Shown here in pieces: positions 8,987 through 18,662 of a stretch of DNA of 64,000 nucleotides (positions within the stretch are counted from its first letter, which is position 1; each line of letters starts with the position of its first letter). Location: NCBI RefSeq assembly GCF_009908285.1, contig NZ_JAAARM010000004.1, positions 272,012-336,011 on the forward strand. Direction: 5' to 3'. The stretch is from Pseudomonas sp. Fl4BN1 (lineage in GTDB: Bacteria; Pseudomonadota; Gammaproteobacteria; Pseudomonadales; Pseudomonadaceae). The notes under the pieces were generated by a model. The model made no database searches, had not been told where the DNA came from, and was given only the letters and a program-made list of their open reading frames with translations. Made by a program: the position numbers and the translations under genes.

Positions 8987-9553
8987 TCAGGCCTTGGCGC
9001 TCCAGGCGCTGACGAACTCGGTGGTATCGACTTTCGCCGCGACCCTTGGCTCGTTCAACGGCGTCCCCAGATACAGGAAGGCGATGATCTCTTCACCTTC
9101 CGCCAACCCCAGCCCCTTGGCCACATGGGCCGAGTAGGACAACTCGCCGGTGCGCCACACCGCGCCGATGCCCTGGGCATAGGCCGCCAGCAGGATGCCA
9201 TGGGCGGCGCAGCCCGCAGCCAGCAACTGCTCGGACTTGGGAACCTTGAAGTGCTCCTGCAAGCGGGCCACCACCACAACCACCAGCGGCGCGCGCAAGG
9301 GCATCGCCCGGGCCTTGTCCAACGCGGCCGGAGTCACCTCGCCAGCCTCCTGCTGTACCGCTTCTGCCAGCAACTCGCCCAACTGCTGACGGGCCTCGCC
9401 TTCGACCGTCAGAAACCGCCAGGGGCGCAATTGACCATGATCCGGCGCACGCATGGCAGCGCTGAACAACACCTCACGCTGTGCGGCGGTAGGTGCAGGC
9501 TCCACCAGACGAGGCACGGAAACACGGTTGAGCAAAGCGTCGAGAGCCTCCAT
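8987..9553 (-). CDS. Nitroreductase-family flavoprotein (YdjA-like)
   Basis: A 188-residue FMN-dependent NAD(P)H oxidoreductase of the small nitroreductase type. It shows SAAMRAPDHGQLRPWRF near the N-terminus (FMN-binding R-S/P-H region) and a C-terminal GAVWRTG and LYLGTP. E. coli YdjA is the closest well-known type; the substrate is unknown. Start at the ATG at 9553, which has a perfect AGGAGG. It is divergent from trkH, with about 110 bp between them. Confidence 0.86.
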   Translation of the reverse strand: MEALDALLNRVSVPRLVEPAPTAAQREVLFSAAMRAPDHGQLRPWRFLTVEGEARQQLGELLAEAVQQEAGEVTPAALDKARAMPLRAPLVVVVVARLQEHFKVPKSEQLLAAGCAAHGILLAAYAQGIGAVWRTGELSYSAHVAKGLGLAEGEEIIAFLYLGTPLNEPRVAAKVDTTEFVSAWSAKA

Positions 9554-9665
9554 CGGCCACCTCCTGAAAAAAAGTCCGCCCATTCTAACCGGCGGAGTGC
9601 CGGTTTACATGCCCTGCACCGCAGGTAGAATGAGCGCCCTTCTTTTATCACCCCGAGCGGACCCC

Positions 9666-11120
9666 ATGGCGTTGCCGACTTTACGGATCATTGGTTTCAT
9701 CATCGGCATCTTCCTCATCACCCTGGCCATCGCCATGGTCGTGCCCATGGCGACACTGGTGATCTTCGAACGCACCGGTGATCTGCCGTCGTTCCTCTGG
9801 GCCAGCATGATCACCTTCATCGCCGGCCTGGCCCTGGTGATTCCCGGGCGCCCCGAGCACATTCACTTGCGACCGCGGGACATGTACCTGCTGACAGTCT
9901 CAAGCTGGCTGGTGGTATGCATCTTTGCCGCCCTGCCGTTCCTGCTGACCCAGCACATCAGCTACACCGATTCATTCTTTGAAAGCATGTCCGGCATCAC
10001 CGCCACCGGCGCCACCGTACTCAGCGGCCTGGACAGCATGTCCCCGGGCATCCTGATCTGGCGTTCGATGCTGCACTGGCTGGGGGGGATCGGCTTCATC
10101 GGCATGGCGGTGGCGATTCTGCCGCTGCTGCGCATCGGCGGCATGCGCCTGTTCCAGACCGAGTCTTCGGACCGCTCCGAGAAAGTCATGCCTCGCTCAC
10201 ACATGGTGGCGCGGCTGATCGTCGCCACCTATGTCGGCATTACCATCTTCGGCAGCCTGGCGTTCTGGTGGGCCGGCATGACGGTATTCGACGCCATCAA
10301 CCACGCCATGTCGGCAATTTCCACCGGCGGTTTCTCCACCTCCGACGACTCTCTGGCCCACTGGAAACAACCAGCAGTGCACTGGGTGGCGATCGTGGTG
10401 ATGATCCTCGGCAGCCTGCCTTTCGCCCTGTACGTGGCAACCCTGCGCGGCAACCGCCGTGCGCTGATCAAGGACCAGCAGGTTCAAGGCTTGCTCGGCC
10501 TGTTGCTAGTGACCTGGCTGGTACTCGGCACCTGGTACTGGTGGACCACCGACCTGCACTGGCTGGATGCCTTGCGCCACGTGGCACTGAACGTGACCTC
10601 GGTGGTCACCACCACCGGTTTTGCCCTGGGTGACTACAGCCTGTGGGGCAATTTCTCGCTGATGCTGTTCTTCTACCTGGGGTTCGTCGGTGGCTGTTCG
10701 GGATCGACTGCCGGCGGGATCAAGATCTTCCGTTTCCAGGTCGCCTACATCCTGCTCAAGGCCAACCTCAATCAACTGATCCACCCGCGCGCGGTGATCA
10801 AGCAGAAGTACAACGGTCATCGCCTGGATGAGGAAATCGTCCGTTCGATCCTCACCTTCTCGTTCTTCTTCGCCATCACCATCTGCATGATTGCCCTGGC
10901 CCTGTCGCTGCTGGGCCTGGACTGGATGACCGCCCTGACCGGCGCCGCCAGCACCGTGTCCGGGGTGGGCCCGGGTCTGGGAGAAACCATTGGCCCGGCC
11001 GGCAATTTCTCCACCCTGCCGGACGCTGCCAAGTGGATCCTGTCCCTGGGGATGCTGCTGGGCCGACTGGAAATCATCACGGTGTTTGTACTGTGTATTC
11101 CGGCGTTCTGGCGTCATTGA
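9666..11120 (+). CDS. trkH: Trk-type potassium uptake protein, membrane subunit
   Basis: A 484-residue K+ channel-like transporter subunit with four pore repeats. The selectivity-filter segments ITATGATVLSG, MSAISTGGFSTSD, VTTTGFALGD and STVSGVGPGLG are all present. It works with cytosolic TrkA, which is not in this window. Start is the ATG at 9666; the open frame runs upstream through the nitroreductase gene, but that part is shadow. The last 44 bp overlap the convergent AraC-family gene. Confidence 0.94.
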   Translation: MALPTLRIIGFIIGIFLITLAIAMVVPMATLVIFERTGDLPSFLWASMITFIAGLALVIPGRPEHIHLRPRDMYLLTVSSWLVVCIFAALPFLLTQHISYTDSFFESMSGITATGATVLSGLDSMSPGILIWRSMLHWLGGIGFIGMAVAILPLLRIGGMRLFQTESSDRSEKVMPRSHMVARLIVATYVGITIFGSLAFWWAGMTVFDAINHAMSAISTGGFSTSDDSLAHWKQPAVHWVAIVVMILGSLPFALYVATLRGNRRALIKDQQVQGLLGLLLVTWLVLGTWYWWTTDLHWLDALRHVALNVTSVVTTTGFALGDYSLWGNFSLMLFFYLGFVGGCSGSTAGGIKIFRFQVAYILLKANLNQLIHPRAVIKQKYNGHRLDEEIVRSILTFSFFFAITICMIALALSLLGLDWMTALTGAASTVSGVGPGLGETIGPAGNFSTLPDAAKWILSLGMLLGRLEIITVFVLCIPAFWRH

Positions 11121-12138
11121 TCGAGACTGGCATCTCCAGCAGCCGCGCCCGGTACTCACCGGGCGTGACATCGAACCAGCGACGGAATGCACGGAAGAAG
11201 TTGCTCGGATCGGCAAACCCCAGCAGATAGGCAATCTCCAGCAAGGTCATGTTCGGCTGCGCCAGGTACTGCTCGGCCAATTCACGGCGCGTATCGTCGA
11301 GCAGGGTCTGGAAACTGGTGCCCTCTTCCTGCAGGCGGCGTTGCAAAGTGCGCTGGGACAGGTGCAGGGTCTGCGCCACCCTCTCACGCTTGGGCTCGCC
11401 CTGGGGCAGCAAACGGCACAATACCTGCCGCGCCTTGTGAGTCACTCGGCTCTCGGAGAACCGTGCCAGGTATTCGCCGGCAAACCGATCATGCAGCAAG
11501 GCCATGGCTTCATTGGCAGTGGGCAGTGGCGCTTCCATGTCGGCGCGCAGAAAAATCAGCGCATCGTAGGGTGCGGCAAACACCAGGGGCGCATGGAACA
11601 TCTCCTTGTAAGGCTGCACGTCCAATGGTTGCTCCCCTTGCAGCAACACCTTGCGGGGCTGCAATACCCGCCCCGTCAGCCAGCCACACAGGGCCAGGGC
11701 ACAGGCCAGCGAGGCTTCGGCGCTTTGCCGGGTGGGCGGCAGATGATCGCCATGTACGGTAAGGATCAATGCATAACCCTCAGGTAGAAGGCGAAAGCTC
11801 AGATCAGCGCTTTCGGCAATGATCCGCTGATAGCGCACCAGCCGTTGAAAACCCTCTGCCAGCGTACGACTCGACATCAGTGCATAACCGGCCACATGAA
11901 AGGACGCGGGGCGCACCACCTTGCCCATGTTCAAACCGATCGCCGGATTGCCGGAAACCTCGACGGCCCGCTGCCAGAGCCGGGTCATCGAGTCCTGGGT
12001 AAAGCGCGCGTCCGGGTCCTCCAAGGCGCCATAGTCAAGCCCGAGTTGCTTGAACAATGCCCGACAATCAAGGCCATCCATTTCCAGGGTTTTGACGATT
12101 CCCAGGGTCCAACTTGCAGAAGTCGTACGTTCGCTCAT
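11077..12138 (-). CDS. AraC-family transcriptional regulator (arabinose-binding-type N-domain)
   Basis: A 353-residue regulator. The N-terminal 200 or so residues match the 'Arabinose_bd' domain of OruR/ArgR/VqsM-like regulators. The last 90 hold the double AraC helix-turn-helix (LHLSQRTLQRRLQEEGTSF and IAYLLGFADPSNFFRAFRRW). The effector is unknown. It is divergent from the Mpo1-like gene at 12299, which it may control. Its 3' end overlaps the 3' end of trkH by 44 bp, tail to tail. Confidence 0.87.
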   Translation of the reverse strand: MSERTTSASWTLGIVKTLEMDGLDCRALFKQLGLDYGALEDPDARFTQDSMTRLWQRAVEVSGNPAIGLNMGKVVRPASFHVAGYALMSSRTLAEGFQRLVRYQRIIAESADLSFRLLPEGYALILTVHGDHLPPTRQSAEASLACALALCGWLTGRVLQPRKVLLQGEQPLDVQPYKEMFHAPLVFAAPYDALIFLRADMEAPLPTANEAMALLHDRFAGEYLARFSESRVTHKARQVLCRLLPQGEPKRERVAQTLHLSQRTLQRRLQEEGTSFQTLLDDTRRELAEQYLAQPNMTLLEIAYLLGFADPSNFFRAFRRWFDVTPGEYRARLLEMPVSINDARTPEYTVQTP

Positions 12139-12298
12139 GAGGGTTACTTACATGATGAGCCGCATGCTACGGCCAATTTCCCAAGGATACTAAAGTGGCG
12201 CCTATTGTCACTGGCCAGTACCGCCAAGGACTCTAGACTCAAATAAGCTCCCCGCAGAACATCCCGCTCGCAGAACAACAAGCACAGAGATCGCGGCC

Positions 12299-12610
12299 AT
12301 GGAAAACACTCGACAGTTCAACAGCTTCGCCGAGTTCTACCCCTACTACTTGAGCGAACACAGCGACAGCACTTGCCGGCGCCTGCATTTCATCGGCACC
12401 AGCCTGGTGATCTTCCTCCTGGCCTTCGCCATCGGCAAAGGTGCCTGGCTGTTGCTGCTGGCCTTGCCCCTGGCCGGCTATGGTTTTGCCTGGGCCGGGC
12501 ATTTCTTCTTCGAGAAAAACCGCCCTGCAACCTTTCAGCATCCGCTGTACAGCCTGCTGGGGGATTTCGTCATGTACCGCGACATGATCCTCGGCAAGGT
12601 GCCTTTCTAG
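12299..12610 (+). CDS. Mpo1-like (DUF962) membrane protein
   Basis: A 103-residue protein with two hydrophobic segments and the DUF962 motifs FAEFYPYYLSEHSDSTCRRLHFIGT and AGHFFFEKNRPATFQHP. Its conserved histidines are those that bind iron in yeast Mpo1, a dioxygenase of 2-hydroxy fatty acids. A role in lipid alpha-oxidation is therefore possible but untested here. Confidence 0.85.
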   Translation: MENTRQFNSFAEFYPYYLSEHSDSTCRRLHFIGTSLVIFLLAFAIGKGAWLLLLALPLAGYGFAWAGHFFFEKNRPATFQHPLYSLLGDFVMYRDMILGKVPF

Positions 12611-12708
12611 GCCCGACTGGACAGCAAGCCGTCCCGCACAGCCACTGCGATGGCAAGGGCCAGGCATACACTCGAGTCCTCCAGCCCAAAACAACAAGAG
12701 GATGGCCG

Positions 12709-13299
12709 ATGAGCACTCAAGCACGCTTCACCCATATGCAGGACGGCACCCCCGAGGACTGGGCGATCATCGCCGCGGACTTCAGTGCCTACGCCAAGCA
12801 ATTACCCGCACGCATCCTGCTTCACCTGCAACTGCTGAAAGGCGATTTCGGCGGTTTCCCGGTGGATCGCCTGACCCACTCGCTGCAGACCGCCAGCCGC
12901 GCCTGGCATGATGGGCGCGACGAGGAGTACGTGGTCTGCGCCCTCCTCCACGACATCGGTGACACCCTGGGTTCCTACAATCATCCGGACATCGCCGCGG
13001 CCATTCTCAAGCCCTTTGTCAGTGCCGAGAACCTGTGGATGGTTGAGAAGCACGGCATATTCCAGGGCTACTACTTCTTTCATCACCTGGGCATGGACCG
13101 CCATCTGCGGGAGCAATTCAAGGATCACCCGCTGTACCAGCGTACCGCCGAGTTCTGCGCCAACTACGACGCAGCGGCCTTCGATCCCGCCTATGAAAGC
13201 CTGCCCCTGAGCTTCTTCGAGCCAATGCTGCAGCGCCTGTTCGCCCAACCTCGGCAATCGCTGTACAAGGCGGCCATGGAACAATCCAGCCGCGCCTGA
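12709..13299 (+). CDS. HD-domain phosphohydrolase-like protein
   Basis: A 196-residue HD-superfamily protein with the metal-ligand pattern H...HD...D (LTHSLQTASRA, ALLHDIGD) and further His residues in EKHGIFQGYYFFHHLG. The extra histidines resemble the mixed-valent di-iron oxygenase branch (PhnZ/TmpB) as well as plain HD hydrolases, so the chemistry is open. The ATG at 12709 follows an AAGAGGA element. It lies about 100 bp after the Mpo1-like gene, same direction. Confidence 0.8.
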   Translation: MSTQARFTHMQDGTPEDWAIIAADFSAYAKQLPARILLHLQLLKGDFGGFPVDRLTHSLQTASRAWHDGRDEEYVVCALLHDIGDTLGSYNHPDIAAAILKPFVSAENLWMVEKHGIFQGYYFFHHLGMDRHLREQFKDHPLYQRTAEFCANYDAAAFDPAYESLPLSFFEPMLQRLFAQPRQSLYKAAMEQSSRA

Positions 13300-13319
13300 G
13301 GCGTGATCATCGACGCGGT

Positions 13320-14141
13320 TCAGGCCGGCTCCGCCATCTTCACTTGCTCGGCCTTGAGCTGGGCTTCTCGGGCCTGCGCCTCGGCCAGGCGGTAGAGCTC
13401 GATAGTGCCGTCCCAGTGTTCGATCAAGGCTGTGCAGGACTCCACCCAATCACCGCAATTGAGGTAGTCCACCTCGCCGACTTTGCGGATCTCGGCATGG
13501 TGAATATGCCCGCACACCACCCCGTGCAACTCGCGCTTGACGCACTCATGGGCGATGGCCTCCTCAAAATCGCTGATAAAGCTCACGGCGGTCTTCACCT
13601 TGTGCTTGAGGTAGGCCGACAACGACCAGTAACCGTAGCCGTAGCGCGCCCGCCAGTGGTTGAGCCAGCGATTGAGGGTCAGGGTGAACTCATAGGCCGA
13701 GTCGCCGAGGAAGGCCAGCCAGCGATGATAACGGGTGATGACGTCGAACTGATCGCCATGGATCACCAGCAGATGGCGCCCGTCTGCGGTGACGTGCACC
13801 GCCTCGTCCACCAACTGGATATTGCCCAGGATAAGCTTGGAATAACGGCGCAGGAACTCATCATGGTTACCGGTGACGTAAATCACCTCGGTACCGCGCT
13901 TGCTCATGGTCAGCAAGCGGCGGATCACATTGGTATGGGCTTGAGGCCAGTACATGCCTCCGCGCAGCTTCCAGCCATCGATGATGTCGCCCACCAGGTA
14001 AATGCGATCGGCGTGATACCCCTTGAGAAACCGTGCAAGGTGCTCCGCCTGGCAATCCCGGGTGCCCAGGTGCACATCTGAAATCCATAAGGTCCGTACC
14101 CGTTGCTTGCGGCTGGGTCTGGCAAGTTCGGCATGAGTCAT
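13320..14141 (-). CDS. UDP-2,3-diacylglucosamine diphosphatase-like metallophosphoesterase
   Basis: A 273-residue calcineurin-type phosphoesterase with all metal motifs: SDVHLGTRD, GDIIDGW, GNHD, IHGDQFD and CGHIHHAE. It matches the long LpxH-like branch found in Pseudomonas besides true LpxH. LpxH hydrolyses UDP-2,3-diacylglucosamine in lipid A synthesis; this paralogue may act on other pyrophosphates. Start at the ATG at 14141, preceded by GGAGAG; the longer open frame is not needed. It is divergent from the AraC gene at 14274. Confidence 0.84.
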   Translation of the reverse strand: MTHAELARPSRKQRVRTLWISDVHLGTRDCQAEHLARFLKGYHADRIYLVGDIIDGWKLRGGMYWPQAHTNVIRRLLTMSKRGTEVIYVTGNHDEFLRRYSKLILGNIQLVDEAVHVTADGRHLLVIHGDQFDVITRYHRWLAFLGDSAYEFTLTLNRWLNHWRARYGYGYWSLSAYLKHKVKTAVSFISDFEEAIAHECVKRELHGVVCGHIHHAEIRKVGEVDYLNCGDWVESCTALIEHWDGTIELYRLAEAQAREAQLKAEQVKMAEPA

Positions 14142-14273
14142 GGACGCTCTCCGGGATTTTTTGCGAGCTTGCGCCCCAGCGATTAATAGCCCATGACAAA
14201 AATGCGGCAGAGCGATGACAGCGCGAATCGCCCGACCGCCGGTGTAGAATGCCGGTCTGCCAAGGAGACCGTG

Positions 14274-15089
14274 ATGGGTTCTATCCTCACCCTGCGCCAC
14301 TACAGCCACGACCTGATCGCCCACAGCCATGAACACCCGCAATTGGTGTTCGGCCTCTCGGGCCAGCTCGACTTCGAAGTCGAAGGCCAGGGCAGCCAGG
14401 TGCAGCAGCAGAGCTTCGTGGTAGTGCCGGCCGGTGCCCGGCATGTCTGCGGCAGCCCCAGGGGCAGTCATTGCCTGGTGCTGGACGTGCCCGGCGAACA
14501 CTGGCTGAAGCAGTCCCTGGGGGAACATGCCGAAGCCAGTCGACGCCTGCTCGACAGCCCCCTGCGCCGGGCCCTGGAGCCAAGCCAGAGCCGTCTGGTC
14601 AACTGGCTGGCAGACAGTCCCGTGGACGACCCATTGATTGCCCAACAAGGGGCCGTACTGCTGTTGGCCAGTCTCAATCATTCGGCGTGCAGCCACCCCG
14701 GCGAACGTCGACTGCCCTACGCCGCCCTGAAGGCCTATATCGATCGCCACGCCGCCCACCCATTGCAAGTGGCCGACCTGGCACGGATTGCCGATATTTC
14801 CGCTGCTCGCCTGCACGCACGGTTCATTGCCGAATACGGGCGCACACCCATGGATTATGTTCGTCACCGACGCCTGGAGATGGCCTTGGAACTCTTGCGC
14901 GGTTCAACACTGCCCATTGGCGAAGTCGCTAGCCGCGTGGGTTACAACTCTCAAAGTGCGTTTGCCGCGGCAATACTGCGTGAGTTCGGCCATTCGCCGC
15001 GCCAGCTCAGGCAGAAGGCGAACGCTAATCTCTCGACAAAAAACGCCAGGATCGCGACAGACGACGCTGCCGGCTCGCTCGTAGACTAA
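14274..15089 (+). CDS. AraC-family transcriptional regulator (cupin N-domain)
   Basis: A 271-residue regulator. Residues about 5-80 form a cupin-like sensor (HSHEHPQLVFGLSGQLDFE) and the C-terminus carries the AraC helix-turn-helix pair (ADISAARLHARFIAEYG, VASRVGYNSQSAFAAAILREFG). Start is the ATG at 14274 after AAGGAGA. It precedes a DMT transporter gene by about 50 bp in the same direction and probably regulates it. Confidence 0.86.
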   Translation: MGSILTLRHYSHDLIAHSHEHPQLVFGLSGQLDFEVEGQGSQVQQQSFVVVPAGARHVCGSPRGSHCLVLDVPGEHWLKQSLGEHAEASRRLLDSPLRRALEPSQSRLVNWLADSPVDDPLIAQQGAVLLLASLNHSACSHPGERRLPYAALKAYIDRHAAHPLQVADLARIADISAARLHARFIAEYGRTPMDYVRHRRLEMALELLRGSTLPIGEVASRVGYNSQSAFAAAILREFGHSPRQLRQKANANLSTKNARIATDDAAGSLVD

Positions 15090-15140
15090 TACCTTTACCG
15101 TCTCGAGCCATCACTGGCCGTCTTGTTGTTAAGGATAAAA

Positions 15141-16034
15141 ATGACTCCGCGTACCGCCCTTGGCGCGCTGCATATCGGCGCCCTGATGTTCGGCCTGACT
15201 GGCGTGTTCGGTAAGCTGGCCGCCGCCTCGCCCGCCGTTATCGTGTTCGGTCGCGCCGCCTTTGCCGTACTTGCCCTGGGCTTCTTCGCCCGTCTGGCGA
15301 GCAACACGCCCTGGAAGAAACTGGCCACCGGTGACTGGCAGCGCCTGCTGCTCAGCGGCCTGCTCCTGGCCGGTCACTGGGTGAGTTTTTTCATCGCCGT
15401 GAAAGTTGCCGGAGTAGCTATCGCCACCTTGGGTTTTGCCAGCTTCCCGGCCTTCACGGTGATTCTCGAAGGGTTGATCTTCCGCGAGCGGATTCGTTTC
15501 AACGAGCTGCTACTGGTGGTCCTGGTGAGTATCGGACTGGTATTGGTCACCCCGGACTTCGATCTGGCCAGCCAGGCCACCACCGGCCTGCTGTGGGCCG
15601 TGGGCTCAGGCCTGCTGTTCGCCTTGCTGTCATTGAACAATCGCGCCAGTTCCGGACGGATTCCAGCGGTGCAGGCCGCCTTCTGCCAGAACGTCGTGGT
15701 AGCCCTGTGCCTGTTGCCAGTGGCGGCGCCAGAGCTTGGGCAGGTGCGGGCCATGGACTGGCTGTGGATCAGCCTGCTGGGGATTTTCTGCACCGGCCTG
15801 GCCCATAGCCTGTTCGTCGCCAGCCTGGCGGTGATCAAGGCACGCACCGCCGCGGTGGTCTTTGCCCTGGAACCGGTCTACGGGATTACCGTGGCCTGGC
15901 TGCTGTTCGGCGAAAATCCGACCCTGCGCATGTTGCTGGGTGGAGCGCTGATCATTGTCGCGATCGTGGTATCGAGCCGACTGTCCGTGGGCTCAGGCAA
16001 CAAGACGGCCAGCGTACAGGCCGAGACTCACTGA
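15141..16034 (+). CDS. EamA/DMT-family transporter
   Basis: A 297-residue membrane protein with about ten predicted spans in two EamA repeats; the second ends VFALEPVYGITVAWLLFGE, a family signature. Such proteins export small metabolites or amino acids; the substrate is not readable from sequence. Start at the ATG at 15141 after AAGGAT. The last 7 bp overlap the convergent SelW-like gene. Confidence 0.87.
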   Translation: MTPRTALGALHIGALMFGLTGVFGKLAAASPAVIVFGRAAFAVLALGFFARLASNTPWKKLATGDWQRLLLSGLLLAGHWVSFFIAVKVAGVAIATLGFASFPAFTVILEGLIFRERIRFNELLLVVLVSIGLVLVTPDFDLASQATTGLLWAVGSGLLFALLSLNNRASSGRIPAVQAAFCQNVVVALCLLPVAAPELGQVRAMDWLWISLLGIFCTGLAHSLFVASLAVIKARTAAVVFALEPVYGITVAWLLFGENPTLRMLLGGALIIVAIVVSSRLSVGSGNKTASVQAETH

Positions 16035-16315
16035 CTCCGGTCGTTGTGACCGAGGTCTCGCTCTGGGTCGATCTGGTCGCGAACCCGCTGCTTCAGGACC
16101 TTGGCCTCGGGAAAACCGCCGTCGGCCTTGCGTTCCCAGATCTGGACCCCGTTGCAGGTGATGCGAAAGGTGCCACCGGTAGCGGGCTCCAGGGATACCT
16201 TGCCAAGGTCATCGCTGAAGGTGCTCAACAGCTCCTGGGCCAACCAGGCCGCCCGCAGCAGCCACTGGCATTGAGTGCAATAGGTGATGACCACTTCGGG
16301 TTTACGTTCAGTCAT
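16028..16315 (-). CDS. SelT/SelW/SelH-family thioredoxin-like protein
   Basis: A 95-residue Rdx-type protein. It has the redox motif CTQCQW (CxxC, Cys in place of selenocysteine) after the first beta strand and the GGTFRI and DGGFPEAKVLKQRVRD segments of the family. It is probably a small thiol redox protein. The start at 16315 faces the plpD gene. Confidence 0.88.
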   Translation of the reverse strand: MTERKPEVVITYCTQCQWLLRAAWLAQELLSTFSDDLGKVSLEPATGGTFRITCNGVQIWERKADGGFPEAKVLKQRVRDQIDPERDLGHNDRSQ

Positions 16316-16384
16316 GGTACATGCCGACTCCTGAGTTCAAGGGCGTCGCTATAATAGCCGGCTTTATCGCCCGCCCCGAGAACC

Positions 16385-18577
16385 ATGATGCGCCGCCTGC
16401 TGTCCTGCCTGTTGCTCTGCCTGCTGCCTCTGATCGCTCAATCCGCAGAAACTCCACGACCGAAAATCGGCCTGGTGCTGTCGGGCGGTGCTGCCCGCGG
16501 CCTGGCGCATGTCGGTGTGCTCAAGGCCCTGGAAGAACAAGGCATCCGCATTGATGCGATTGCTGGCACCAGCATGGGCGCGGTGATTGGCGGGCTCTAC
16601 GCCTCTGGCTACAGCATCGACGAGTTGGAAAAACTCGCCCTGGACATCGACTGGAGGCAGGCGCTATCCGACGCACCGCCTCGGGAAGATGTGCCCTTTC
16701 GACGCAAGCAGGATGATCGGGATTTTCTGGTCAAACAGAAGCTCAGCTTCCGTGACGATGGCAGCCTGGGCCTGCCCCTGGGGGTGATCCAGGGCCAGAA
16801 CCTGGCACTGCTGCTGGAGAGCAAGCTCGCCCACGCCAGCGATACCCGGGATTTCGACAAGCTGCCGATTCCTTTTCGGGCCGTGGCCACCGACATCGCC
16901 AGCGGTGAAAAAGTAGTGTTTCGCAAGGGCCATCTGCCCCGGGTGATCCGCGCCAGCATGTCGATTCCTGCCGTATTTGCTCCGGTGGAGCTGGACGGCC
17001 GGCTGCTGGTGGATGGCGGCATGACCGACAACATTCCTCTGGACGTGGCCCGGGACATGGGCGTCGACATTGCCATCGTGGTGGATATCGGCACCCCACT
17101 GCGCTCGCGCAAACAATTGAACACCGTCGTCGACGTGCTGAATCAGTCGATCACCCTGATGACCCGGCGCAACTCAGAAGAGCAGTTGGCAGCACTGCAC
17201 AAGGACGACGTGCTGGTCCAGCCGTCGCTATCGAGTTTCGGCGTCACCGACTTTGGCCGTGCCCAGGAGATAATCGATGCGGGCTATCGCGCCACACGCC
17301 TGCTCGATGCGCGCCTGGCACGCCTGCGTCCGGCCCATCCGCTGGACGCCGGACTGAGTGCCGCGCGCCAACCCAGCCAGCGCACGCCGATCATCAGCGC
17401 AATCAAGGTGGAGAACGACTCCAAGGTCAGTGATGACGTGATCCGCTACTACATTCGCCAGCGCATTGGCGAGCCCCTGGACCTCGGTCGCCTGGAAACC
17501 GACATGGGCACGCTGTACGGTCTGGATTTCTTCGAGCAGGTGCAGTATCGCGTCAGCCATAAAGGCCAGGACAACACCCTGGTAATCAGCGCACGGGGCA
17601 AACGCAGCGGCACTGACTACCTGCGCCTGGGCCTGAACCTGTCCGATGACATGCGTGGCGACAGTGCTTTCAATATCGGCGCCAGCTACCGCATGAACGG
17701 CATCAACAGCCTCGGCGCGGAGTGGCTGACGCGGATGCAGATCGGTGACCGACAGGAGCTCTACAGCGAGTTCTACCAGCCATTGGATGCCGGCTCGCGC
17801 TACTTCATCGCGCCATTTATCGCGGCCGAGGCGCAGAATGTCGAGGCGGTGCTGGATAACGATCCGATCGCCGAGTACCGCGTGGAACGCTACGGCTTCG
17901 GCCTCAACCTGGGCCGGCAGATCGGCAACAGCGGTGAAGTGCGCCTCGGCGTCGGCGAAGCCTGGGGCAAAGCCGATGTGCGTATCGGCGACCACAGCCT
18001 GCCCAGTGAGAACTTCAACGAAGGTTACTACCAGTTGCAGTACTCCTTCGACTCCCTGGACAACGTCTACTTCCCCCACTCCGGCGAAGACATCGGCCTG
18101 ACCCTGCGCCAGTTCGAACCGAGCATGGGTTCGGACAAGCGCTACCGGCAGTGGGAGTTCAAGCTGGACAAGGCACTGAGCAGCGGCCCCAGCACCTTTG
18201 TCTTGGGCGGGCGTTATGGGCGGACCCTGGACAATGCCGAAGTGGTCACCTCCAGTTTCCTGCTAGGCGGCGCCCGACAACTGTCCGGTTTCCGTCAGGA
18301 TGCGCTGTCCGGGCAAAACATCAGCCTGGCCCGCGCCGTGTATTTCCGTCGACTGACGCCTCGCGCCTATCTGCCGCTGGATTTCCCGCTGTATCTGGGT
18401 GGATCACTGGAACGTGGGCGGGCATGGAACAACGATAATGCCTTTGACAGCGGCTATATCAACGCGGCGAGTATTTTCCTCGGCTTCGACACGCCGCTGG
18501 GGCCGTTGAACTTCAGCTACGGCTTCAACGACGACAACCAGAAAGCCTTGTCGCTGAACCTCGGCCAGACCTTCTGA
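16385..18577 (+). CDS. plpD: Patatin-like phospholipase with surface barrel (PlpD, type Vd autotransporter)
   Basis: A 730-residue three-part protein. A signal peptide (1-20) leads into a patatin domain with oxyanion loop SGGAARGLAHVGVL, nucleophile Ser63 in GTSMG and catalytic Asp in DGGMTDN. A single POTRA-like segment (about 340-420) and an Omp85-type beta barrel (about 430-730) ending in Phe follow. PlpD of P. aeruginosa is a class A1 phospholipase carried to the surface by its own barrel. Length and order match that protein. The first of two adjacent ATGs is at 16385. Confidence 0.92.
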   Translation: MMRRLLSCLLLCLLPLIAQSAETPRPKIGLVLSGGAARGLAHVGVLKALEEQGIRIDAIAGTSMGAVIGGLYASGYSIDELEKLALDIDWRQALSDAPPREDVPFRRKQDDRDFLVKQKLSFRDDGSLGLPLGVIQGQNLALLLESKLAHASDTRDFDKLPIPFRAVATDIASGEKVVFRKGHLPRVIRASMSIPAVFAPVELDGRLLVDGGMTDNIPLDVARDMGVDIAIVVDIGTPLRSRKQLNTVVDVLNQSITLMTRRNSEEQLAALHKDDVLVQPSLSSFGVTDFGRAQEIIDAGYRATRLLDARLARLRPAHPLDAGLSAARQPSQRTPIISAIKVENDSKVSDDVIRYYIRQRIGEPLDLGRLETDMGTLYGLDFFEQVQYRVSHKGQDNTLVISARGKRSGTDYLRLGLNLSDDMRGDSAFNIGASYRMNGINSLGAEWLTRMQIGDRQELYSEFYQPLDAGSRYFIAPFIAAEAQNVEAVLDNDPIAEYRVERYGFGLNLGRQIGNSGEVRLGVGEAWGKADVRIGDHSLPSENFNEGYYQLQYSFDSLDNVYFPHSGEDIGLTLRQFEPSMGSDKRYRQWEFKLDKALSSGPSTFVLGGRYGRTLDNAEVVTSSFLLGGARQLSGFRQDALSGQNISLARAVYFRRLTPRAYLPLDFPLYLGGSLERGRAWNNDNAFDSGYINAASIFLGFDTPLGPLNFSYGFNDDNQKALSLNLGQTF

Positions 18578-18662
18578 TCAAAGCGCACAGCGCAATCCGC
18601 ATCGGAGCCAGGGGAACGGGAGAACAGGACGAACCGGGGTCAGGCAACCCCGGCTGATGGCT

